A stretch of 16,096 bases of DNA from Lysobacterales bacterium (GTDB taxonomy: Bacteria; Pseudomonadota; Gammaproteobacteria; Xanthomonadales; SZUA-36), in NCBI GenBank assembly GCA_021648045.1, contig JAKITM010000047.1, forward strand, positions 1-16,096, written 5' to 3'. How positions within the stretch are numbered: the stretch's first letter is position 1; each line of letters starts with the position of its first letter. Positions 1 to 5,853 of this stretch are shown here, piece after piece. The position numbers were made by a program, and so were the translations under genes. The notes below the pieces were generated by a model. The model had not been told where the DNA came from. It was given only the letters and a program-made list of their open reading frames with translations, and ran no database searches.

Positions 1-1268
1 CTACAGCCGGGTGTTCGCATTCCGAAGAAGCCCAGCCGATGTATGTTAACTCCCCCTACGGGATCGCGCTGGCGCATAATGGCAACTTGATTAATAAAGA
101 CGCGTTAAAGAAAGAACTCTTCGAAACCGATCGCCGGCATCTTAATACTGAATCGGATTCAGAAGTTCTATTAAATATTCTCGCGCATGAAATCCAGAAC
201 CAAAACCCACAAAAATTACGCCCCGAACATCTATTTAAAGCGGTTGAGGGCGTGCATAAGCGCTGTAAAGGCGGGTATGCTTCAATTGCCTTGATTCCTA
301 CATTTGGTGTGGTCGGATTCCGCGACTTATCCGGCATCCGTCCCGCCGTGCTCGGTAAACGCGAGTCTGAACGGGGAGCCCAATATGCCATAGCTTCTGA
401 AAGCGTAGCCCTTGATGTTATCGGTTTTGAAACCGTGCGCGATTTACGCCCTGGCGAAACGATTATTCTTACCCTTGATGGCAAACTCCACAGTCATACC
501 AGCGAGTTGGCCAAGCCGCTAACACCCTGTATTTTTGAATATGTTTACTTTGCCCGCCCTGATTCGATGATGGATGATATATCGGTGTATAAAGCCCGTT
601 TACGCATGGGTGAGGCTTTGGCGCGAAAAATTCAACGGCTGCGCCCTGAGCATGATATTGATGTTGTTATTCCGGTTCCGGATACATCCCGTACATCGGC
701 TCTACCGATGGCCTATGAGCTCAATGTGAAGTACCGTGAGGGCTTTATTAAAAACCGCTATATCGGGCGCACCTTCATTATGCCGGGGCAGGAAGAAAGA
801 CAAAAATCGGTCAAACGCAAGTTGAACCCGATTTCTTTAGAGTTTCGCAATAAAAATGTATTGCTGGTTGATGACTCCATTGTCAGGGGCACAACCTCCA
901 GGCAAATCATTCAGATGGCCCGCGATGCGGGAGCCCGCAAAGTGTACCTAGCATCAGCTGCACCACCGGTCCGTTATCCAAATGTTTATGGGATTGATAT
1001 GCCGGCGGCAACCGAGCTGATAGCTCACGCTAAAACAGAGGCTGAAATTCAGGCCGAGATCGGTGCTGACTGGTTGGTTTATCAGGATCTTGATGATCTG
1101 ATCGATGCTTGTAGAGACGGGAATCCGGCGATATCTAAATTTGATACCTCTTGTTTTTCTGGTGAGTACATCACCGGACTGGAGGAGGGGTACTTGCATA
1201 AATTAGAGCTGCAGCGCTCAGACCAGGCCAAGCTTGAAGGGCTAAAATCCAGCCCGACTGTGGTTTAA
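1..1268 (+). CDS. purF: Amidophosphoribosyltransferase (glutamine PRPP amidotransferase), 5' end missing
   Basis: This enzyme catalyses the first committed step of de novo purine synthesis: PRPP plus glutamine gives 5-phosphoribosylamine. The reading frame is open from base 3, well upstream of the first ATG at 39. Those first codons read TAGCSHSEEAQP, which continues into YVNSPYGIALAHNGNL, the conserved N-terminal Ntn-hydrolase glutaminase segment. The gene is therefore truncated by the window edge and ATG 39 is not the start. About 421 residues are visible; the family is usually about 505, so roughly 80 residues, including the catalytic N-terminal Cys, lie outside. The motif YFARPDSMMDD follows, and the PRPP-binding loop LLVDDSIVRGTTS is encoded near 861-899. 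The stop at 1266-1268 is 25 bp before the wax ester synthase start, so read-through transcription is possible. In pseudomonads metZ commonly follows purF; here a lipid gene does. Confidence 0.97.
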   Translation, partial: TAGCSHSEEAQPMYVNSPYGIALAHNGNLINKDALKKELFETDRRHLNTESDSEVLLNILAHEIQNQNPQKLRPEHLFKAVEGVHKRCKGGYASIALIPTFGVVGFRDLSGIRPAVLGKRESERGAQYAIASESVALDVIGFETVRDLRPGETIILTLDGKLHSHTSELAKPLTPCIFEYVYFARPDSMMDDISVYKARLRMGEALARKIQRLRPEHDIDVVIPVPDTSRTSALPMAYELNVKYREGFIKNRYIGRTFIMPGQEERQKSVKRKLNPISLEFRNKNVLLVDDSIVRGTTSRQIIQMARDAGARKVYLASAAPPVRYPNVYGIDMPAATELIAHAKTEAEIQAEIGADWLVYQDLDDLIDACRDGNPAISKFDTSCFSGEYITGLEEGYLHKLELQRSDQAKLEGLKSSPTVV

Positions 1269-1293
1269 CGCATATCCTGATAGTATAGGCATT

Positions 1294-2784
1294 ATGGAAA
1301 ATTATCTGACACCCGCATCGACCGATGTACCGAACGAACCCATGTCCAAAGTGGACACCACCTGGTTGCGCATGGAGCAACCTGACAACCTGATGATGAT
1401 AACTGGGTTTATGGTTTTTTCTGAAGCCTTAGATCTGGAAAAATTTCAGGATGTAATTGTAAACCGCTTGCTGGCTTTTCGCCGCTTCCGACAAAAAGCG
1501 GTGCGCCATGTTAATGGTGCACGCTGGGAAATGGATGAAAATTTCGACCTTAACAGTCACATCAGAAGCGCGGCTTTACCGGGCGCTGCCGGCAAGGATG
1601 AACTGGAAGCATTTGTCAGTGACCTTGCCTCAACACCGCTGGATCCAACTCGTCCCTTGTGGCAGTTTCATCTAATCGAAAATTATCAGGGTGGGCAGGT
1701 ATTGGTTACCCGTTTCCATCACTGCATTGCCGATGGGATTGCGCTGATTCAGGTGCTGCTATCACTCACCGATGATGCAGCTGAACAATCGGTACGCAAA
1801 GTCGATGCTACACGGTATCGCAAACGCCAAGCAACCGCGCATAATTTGTTCAACCGCTTAATCGAACCGGCGCGGGAGGGCATTGATCTGCTTTCGCATA
1901 TGAGTAAACTTGCAATCGAGGAAGGCACGCAGTTATTACAACAGCCTGAAAAAATTCGCAGCTATGCCGAAGAAGCCGGGGCCATGGGTAAAGAATTGCT
2001 GGGTCTGTTAGCCTTGCCGGATGACCCTAAAAGCGTGTTTAAAGGCCCGATGGGATCCCGTAAACGGGTAGCATGGGCAGATTCAATTCCCTTGCATGAA
2101 GTAAAGGCTGCTTGTGCCTCACTCGAATGTACTGTTAATGACCTGCTAATAGCGGCTGTCAGTGGTGCAATTAACGGCTGGCTAATTGATCGTGGTGAAG
2201 ACCTCGATGCCATGGGCGAAATTCGCGCTACGGTACCGGTTAATCTGCGCCCCTTAGAACACGCCCTTGAGCTGGGCAATCATTTTGGTCTGGTTTTCCT
2301 GACCCTGCCAGTAAATGATAGCAATCCACTGTCTCGAATTGCCAAAATTCACGCGAATATGGTGGAATTGAAGTCATCCCACCAGGCGCAAGTTTCACTT
2401 GGGGTGATGGCTACTCTGGGGCTTTCGCCAGCCTGGGTGCAAAAGCCTTTTCTGGATGCTATCAGCCAGAAAGCCAGTGCGGTGTTGACCAATGTGCCAG
2501 GCCCTAAAAAGCCATTGTATATGGCCGGAACAAAGGTCGAAGAAATGATGTTTTGGGTGCCTCAGAACGGAGAAATCGGTATGGGAATATCGATACTCAG
2601 TTATAACGACAGAGTATATTTCGGCTTGATTACCGATAAGTTGATCATCAGCGAACCAGAAGAAATTATTAATCGCTTCCAGCCTGAGTTCGAAAAGATA
2701 CTGTATCTGGCGCTTAATTTCCCGGAATTGACACACAGAGACCATCAGTTGGTTGAGTCATTGATGTGGCAACAGATGATTTAA
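1294..2784 (+). CDS. Wax ester synthase / diacylglycerol O-acyltransferase (WS/DGAT family)
   Basis: Predicted to esterify fatty alcohol (or diacylglycerol) with acyl-CoA at the membrane face of lipid inclusions. The 496-residue product carries the family catalytic motif HHxxxDG as HHCIADG at residues 142-148. It also has the usual opening VDTTWLRMEQPDNLMMITG, PLWQFHLIEN before the active site, NDLLIAAVSGAINGW in the middle, PVNLRP, and the C-terminal TNVPGPKKPLYMAG and GISILSYND segments. The length fits the family (about 450-550). Two starts are possible: ATG 1294, or Met17 at 1342, from which family similarity begins (MSKVDTTW). Neither has a strong ribosome binding site, so the first 16 residues are uncertain. 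It lies 25 bp behind purF and ends 18 bp before the convergent TPR gene with no visible terminator. The fatty acyl-CoA reductase in this window would supply its alcohol substrate (inference). Confidence 0.93.
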   Translation: MENYLTPASTDVPNEPMSKVDTTWLRMEQPDNLMMITGFMVFSEALDLEKFQDVIVNRLLAFRRFRQKAVRHVNGARWEMDENFDLNSHIRSAALPGAAGKDELEAFVSDLASTPLDPTRPLWQFHLIENYQGGQVLVTRFHHCIADGIALIQVLLSLTDDAAEQSVRKVDATRYRKRQATAHNLFNRLIEPAREGIDLLSHMSKLAIEEGTQLLQQPEKIRSYAEEAGAMGKELLGLLALPDDPKSVFKGPMGSRKRVAWADSIPLHEVKAACASLECTVNDLLIAAVSGAINGWLIDRGEDLDAMGEIRATVPVNLRPLEHALELGNHFGLVFLTLPVNDSNPLSRIAKIHANMVELKSSHQAQVSLGVMATLGLSPAWVQKPFLDAISQKASAVLTNVPGPKKPLYMAGTKVEEMMFWVPQNGEIGMGISILSYNDRVYFGLITDKLIISEPEEIINRFQPEFEKILYLALNFPELTHRDHQLVESLMWQQMI

Positions 2785-2802
2785 TGCCTCTGCTAGTGGA
2801 TA

Positions 2803-3594
2803 TTATTCCAGTTCGGCTAATGCCTGTTGCCGGTCGAGTATTTCCATCGCTTCAAAGGGCTCGCACTCACTGGCATCAACATAAGCTTGGCTGACATCAT
2901 CAATGCGTTTATCCCCATACAGCAAATACAGGCCGTTACCGTATTCCATGTGGGCAACTGGGGAGTTCGGGGTCAGTGTGAGCGCCTGTTGAAAATGTTC
3001 TAGCGATATATCTTCTGAGGCGCCATAAGTCATGGAGCCAATAAATTTACCGATTTTATCGATCACTTCGGCATGATATAAACCTAAGGCAATATGCGCC
3101 TCAGCATGGGCAGGTTCTAGCTCAAGGGTGTTTTCAAGTGCTGTTTTGATTTTTCCGCCATAGCCTTTTTTGAGTGCCGCCATAATTGAAATAAGCTGGC
3201 TTAAGCGACCTAAAGCAAAGCCCTGAAAATACCAGGCATTGACATCTTCTGGGTTGTTTTCTGCCGCTGCCTCAGCCCGGCTAACTATGTCGGTATACAT
3301 AGCTTCACGGATTGCATCATCTTTTTCTAGGTGGTTGGCATACATTCCACAGGCTTTGTTGGCGACAACATGTGCTTGTAGTCCAATTTTGTTAGCTAAT
3401 GCATAAGCTTTGGCAAATTCACCTTGATGATAATGGCGCCAGGCCTGTTGTAACTCGGGGCTCTCCGGCCAGGGTTCACAATCGCCTAAATGTAGTCTGT
3501 CCCAGTTGCTTTCGAGTTCATCGTCTGCATAAGAATATGCATCGAAAGGAAAATCTAACCATTTGCTACTGTTCAGTGATTTGCTCGTTGTCAT
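2803..3594 (-). CDS. TPR-like protein of unknown function
   Basis: A 263-residue soluble protein with no signal peptide or membrane segment. I do not recognise a named family with certainty. The sequence is helical and repeat-like. A loose unit at residues 50-75 (AWRHYHQGEFAKAYALANKI) is followed by a well-formed region at 117-225, with units around WYFQGFALGRLSQLIS, ALENTLELEPAHAEAHIALGL and HFQQALTLTPNSPVAHMEYGN. These have the spacing and small/aromatic pattern of tetratricopeptide repeats, which usually mediate protein-protein contact. The segment AEVIDKIGKFIGSMTYGAS lies between units and is probably a family-specific insertion. ATG 3594 has AAAGG about six bases upstream on the minus strand. 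It is convergent with the wax ester synthase and divergent from the phasin gene. A role near lipid inclusions is only guilt by association. Confidence 0.8.
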   Translation of the reverse strand: MTTSKSLNSSKWLDFPFDAYSYADDELESNWDRLHLGDCEPWPESPELQQAWRHYHQGEFAKAYALANKIGLQAHVVANKACGMYANHLEKDDAIREAMYTDIVSRAEAAAENNPEDVNAWYFQGFALGRLSQLISIMAALKKGYGGKIKTALENTLELEPAHAEAHIALGLYHAEVIDKIGKFIGSMTYGASEDISLEHFQQALTLTPNSPVAHMEYGNGLYLLYGDKRIDDVSQAYVDASECEPFEAMEILDRQQALAELE

Positions 3595-3612
3595 TGGTAA
3601 GCCTTTGATAGT

Positions 3613-3626
3613 AAATATTAATATTT
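3613..3626. promoter_or_regulatory. 14-bp perfect palindrome AAATATTAATATTT between divergent TPR and phasin genes
   Basis: The 14 bases are exactly self-complementary. The site lies between the predicted minus-strand promoter and the TPR start codon, within the divergent spacer shared with the phasin gene. It could be an operator, but it is made only of A and T, so chance occurrence is more likely than for a mixed palindrome. Confidence 0.25.
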
Positions 3627-3649
3627 CTAGTTGGTGTTATTGTACCGGA

Positions 3650-3680
3650 ATAATACGGTTTTTGTTTCAGGGAGTTTCAA
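3650..3680 (-). promoter_or_regulatory. Possible sigma-70-type promoter of the TPR gene
   Basis: On the minus strand TTGAAA (3680-3675) and TATTAT (3655-3650) are separated by 19 bp, slightly longer than the 17 bp optimum. They lie about 55 bp upstream of the TPR gene's ATG. The hexamers match consensus fairly well, but in an AT-rich spacer such matches arise often by chance. Confidence 0.3.
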
Positions 3681-3770
3681 AAATTGTCGTTTTTAGTGTG
3701 ATCACCCTAGACTTTATTCGTATTCTATGTCTGTCGATGAAGACAATTCATTATATTTAAGGAGGCCATC

Positions 3771-4652
3771 ATGGCTATTAAAAAGAAAATTTTAAAGAAA
3801 AAATTGAGCAAGAAGACTGTTAGCAAAGCCAGTAAAAACAGCCTGATTCTTGATTCAGCTAGTGATATTTGGTTGGCTGGCCTCGGTGCATTTGCAATGG
3901 CACAAAAAGAAAGTGCCAAAGCCCTGGATGCCGGTACACAGTTATTCGATAGCCTGGTGAAGGAAGGTTCAAAAGTAGATAAAAAGACCCGTGATGCCGC
4001 AGTTAATGCAGTTGACGACCTGAAAGATAGCGTCGATGACATCCGTGATAACCTTGAACACCGGGTGACTTCTGCACGCAAACAAGCGACTCAGAACTGG
4101 GATAGGATGGAAAATGTTTTTGAAGAACGCGTATCACGCGTACTCGGTCGTTTAGGTGTGCCAACAGCCGATGATTTGAAATCTTTTGCTGATCGTGTTC
4201 AGGAACTGGCAGAAAAAGTTAAAACCATAACCGAGCAGGAATTTGGTCGGGTAAGCAAGATTGTTAAAAAAGATGCTAAAACCATCGCTGCTGATGCCAA
4301 AAAAGTATCCCGCAAGGTTAAGCGCACCCTGAAGAAAGATGCGAAGTTGGTTACTGCTGAAGCTAAGAAAGCCAAACGCACGGTCAAGAAAGATATTAAA
4401 AAAGCCACAAAAACTGCAAAGAAAACTGTGCGCAAAGCCAAAGCCACTGTGACTAAAACAGTAAAAACAGCACAACGGAAAGCTGCACCAAAGAAAGCCG
4501 CAGTTAAGAAGACCGTAGCTAAGGCTAAAACTAGCACAACTAAGGCTGCCAGCAAGGCAACTAAAGTTGTGAAAAAAGATGTAAAAATAGTTAAGAAAGC
4601 AGTTAAGACAGAAGTTAAAAAAGTTGAAGCGGCAATCAAAAAAGCTGTTTAA
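3771..4652 (+). CDS. PhaF-type phasin with histone-H1-like C-terminal tail
   Basis: A 293-residue granule-associated protein. Residues 24-155 form the phasin domain, with the characteristic IWLAGLGAFAMAQKE followed by LFDSLVKEG (amphipathic helix) and then VSRVLGRLGVPTADDLKSF and a heptad-like helix to about 155. From about 163 the protein is almost only Lys, Ala, Val and Thr, with recurring KKDAK/KKDIK/KKDVK units (165-170, 187-192, 205-210, 267-272). This resembles the DNA-binding tail of Pseudomonas PhaF. The N-terminus (4-19) is also very basic. The ribosome binding site is near ideal: AAGGAGG at 3759-3765, five bases before ATG 3771. PhaF proteins are known to coat polyhydroxyalkanoate granules and tie them to the nucleoid. 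No PHA synthase is in this window; neighbours point to wax esters, so the inclusion it coats here is open. A rho-independent terminator follows. Confidence 0.88.
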   Translation: MAIKKKILKKKLSKKTVSKASKNSLILDSASDIWLAGLGAFAMAQKESAKALDAGTQLFDSLVKEGSKVDKKTRDAAVNAVDDLKDSVDDIRDNLEHRVTSARKQATQNWDRMENVFEERVSRVLGRLGVPTADDLKSFADRVQELAEKVKTITEQEFGRVSKIVKKDAKTIAADAKKVSRKVKRTLKKDAKLVTAEAKKAKRTVKKDIKKATKTAKKTVRKAKATVTKTVKTAQRKAAPKKAAVKKTVAKAKTSTTKAASKATKVVKKDVKIVKKAVKTEVKKVEAAIKKAV

Positions 4653-4676
4653 TTCAACGTTAAGCAAGATTAAAAG

Positions 4677-4701
4677 GCCCGGTTTATCCGGGCTTTTTTT
4701 T
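4677..4701 (+). terminator. Rho-independent terminator of the phasin gene, possibly bidirectional
   Basis: A 6-bp perfect stem, GCCCGG (4677-4682) with CCGGGC (4688-4693), and a TTTAT loop are followed by eight T. It sits 25 bp after the phasin stop. On the minus strand the same hairpin is followed by CTTTTAA, so it could also stop transcription coming from tetR, which ends 16 bp away. Confidence 0.88.
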
Positions 4702-4716
4702 AACTAATGGTTTTTC

Positions 4717-5355
4717 TTAGCGATACAACTCCGCATGTTCCATCGTCTGGCTGCGTTCGGGTTCGCGCATCCACGGTGCTACCAAGCTGATCAGTTGGTA
4801 GACTCCCTCGGCAATATCTTCGCTTTCAAAGTCCGGTGTTTTGCTGCTCTTGCGACGAAAAGTGAGCCAATAGGTAAGGGTGATGACAATGCTTTCAACC
4901 AGCGTGCTAATTTGTTGGTCGTTGGCATCTACAATGCCTTGCTCCCGGAGTGACAACAGTAGTTCTGCAGCAACAACTCGTTCGCGTTGCATCAGTTTGT
5001 CTATGCCTTTCTCGATATCTGGGTAGCGCTCCATCAGGCTGTTAATATCGCGGACGATAAAACGATAGTTGCCAACTATTTCAAACAACAGGTGCTGGAA
5101 CCACCAGAAGCCTTCCAGATCGAAACCACCCTGTGGTGCAAGATCCAGAGTTTCATGCATTTTTCTAGAAAACTCATCAAATAATGCCTTAATTAGATGG
5201 GCTTTTCGCGGAAAATGGTAGTGTAAATTACCCGGGCTGATATCGACTTCATCGGCAATAGCGTTGGTGGTGACAGACGGCTCGCTAAGCAGGTTGAATA
5301 ACTCCAGACTGGTTTCAAGAATCCGTTGGCGGGTTTTGTTGGGCTTTTTACTCAC
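4717..5355 (-). CDS. TetR-family transcriptional regulator
   Basis: A 212-residue one-component regulator. The N-terminal helix-turn-helix is clear: TRQRILETSLELFN (8-21), TTNAIADEVDISPGNLHYHFPRK (29-51), with the family's NLHYHF recognition helix. The C-terminal ligand/dimer domain (about 70-200) has WWFQHLLFEIVGNYRFIVRDI and a Trp-rich helix (TYWLTFRRK). It resembles the TetR C-terminal group often found beside fatty acid genes, but I cannot name the ligand. Translation most likely begins at a GTG (5355), with GAAGG about eight bases upstream; the next Met is too far inside the DNA-binding domain. It lies 52 bp downstream of the ACBP gene on the same strand, so both probably share the ACBP promoter. 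Acyl-CoA-responsive control of the local wax ester genes is an inference. Confidence 0.9.
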   Translation of the reverse strand: MSKKPNKTRQRILETSLELFNLLSEPSVTTNAIADEVDISPGNLHYHFPRKAHLIKALFDEFSRKMHETLDLAPQGGFDLEGFWWFQHLLFEIVGNYRFIVRDINSLMERYPDIEKGIDKLMQRERVVAAELLLSLREQGIVDANDQQISTLVESIVITLTYWLTFRRKSSKTPDFESEDIAEGVYQLISLVAPWMREPERSQTMEHAELYR

Positions 5356-5407
5356 GCTGGTGGCCTTCTTAAGACGCTAAATTAAATCTCAGTCCCTGAT
5401 CAAACCC

Positions 5408-5680
5408 CTAATCAGCCCCTAACTCACGGGCAAAATTGACATAGTTTTGCATGGCAGTAGCTTGATCCATGCCCTCTAGCTTACTCCAAGCATCGTATTT
5501 TGCGGCACCGACAAAATCAAAGAACCCGGGCTTATCGCCACTGACATCTCCATTGCTGGCCTGTTTATATAGTGCGTACAGCTCCAGTAGTGCCTCATCT
5601 GAAGGTTTTTCAGACAATGCTTTTACGGCAACTTGGGCCTGCTCGAACTGTTCATTAACGGTGTTGTTTTTTTCTGACAT
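5408..5680 (-). CDS. Acyl-CoA-binding protein (ACBP)
   Basis: A 90-residue cytosolic protein that binds long-chain acyl-CoA thioesters and acts as a carrier and buffer. The four-helix ACBP fold is evident from FEQAQVAVKAL, LLELYALYKQASNGD (about 46-60), the hallmark KPGFFDFVGAAKYDAW (about 65-80) and the C-terminal helix ATAMQNYVNFAREL. Tyr and Lys of LYALYKQA and Lys of AAKYDAW match the known CoA-contact positions of the family. Length matches the usual 86-92 residues. ATG 5680 has a strong GGAGGA (5688-5693 on the complement) seven bases upstream. It is first of a two-gene unit with tetR and is divergent from the fatty acyl-CoA reductase across a 173-bp spacer. ACBP is patchy in bacteria, so its place here supports a role in feeding acyl-CoA to the reductase and WS/DGAT (inference). 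Confidence 0.93.
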   Translation of the reverse strand: MSEKNNTVNEQFEQAQVAVKALSEKPSDEALLELYALYKQASNGDVSGDKPGFFDFVGAAKYDAWSKLEGMDQATAMQNYVNFARELGAD

Positions 5681-5722
5681 TTTGTTTTCCTCCAGGGCTT
5701 TAGAATCCCTGATTTATTTCTG

Positions 5723-5750
5723 CTGAGTTGAAATGCTGACTCAGATTATA
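5723..5750 (-). promoter_or_regulatory. Predicted ACBP-tetR promoter -10 with overlapping inverted repeat (candidate operator)
   Basis: On the minus strand a consensus -10, TATAAT, occupies 5750-5745; no good -35 is visible 16-18 bp upstream. Directly downstream, covering the expected transcription start, lies the inverted repeat CTGAGT (5723-5728), a 10-bp spacer, and ACTCAG (5739-5744). A dyad placed over the start point is the usual position for a repressor site. The adjacent TetR regulator is the obvious candidate, through autoregulation. I found no second full copy beside the reductase start. Confidence 0.5.
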
Positions 5751-5853
5751 GAGCAAGTGCTTCAAAGGGTTTGTAATTTCGCACAAAAGCAGAAGATTCT
5801 GGCATACTTAACAGTCAAATTGATTTATATGTTGGTTTATACGGGGAAGTTGA

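Noticed and set aside
56..484. Minus-strand open frame of 142 codons within purF
   Set aside because: It lies fully opposite a clearly conserved purF segment and shows no motif.
1962..2745. Minus-strand open frames opposite the wax ester synthase
   Set aside because: Shadows of a conserved gene, without start signals or recognisable motifs.
4152..4667. Long minus-strand open frames opposite the phasin gene
   Set aside because: They are the complement of the Lys/Ala-rich tail, giving runs of Phe, Leu and Ala. The plus strand has a phasin domain, ideal ribosome binding site and terminator.
5769..5853. Sigma-70 promoter for the fatty acyl-CoA reductase
   Set aside because: Several AT-rich words (TTGTAA, TTGATT, TTATAT) occur, but none pair at 16-18 bp spacing with acceptable hexamers.
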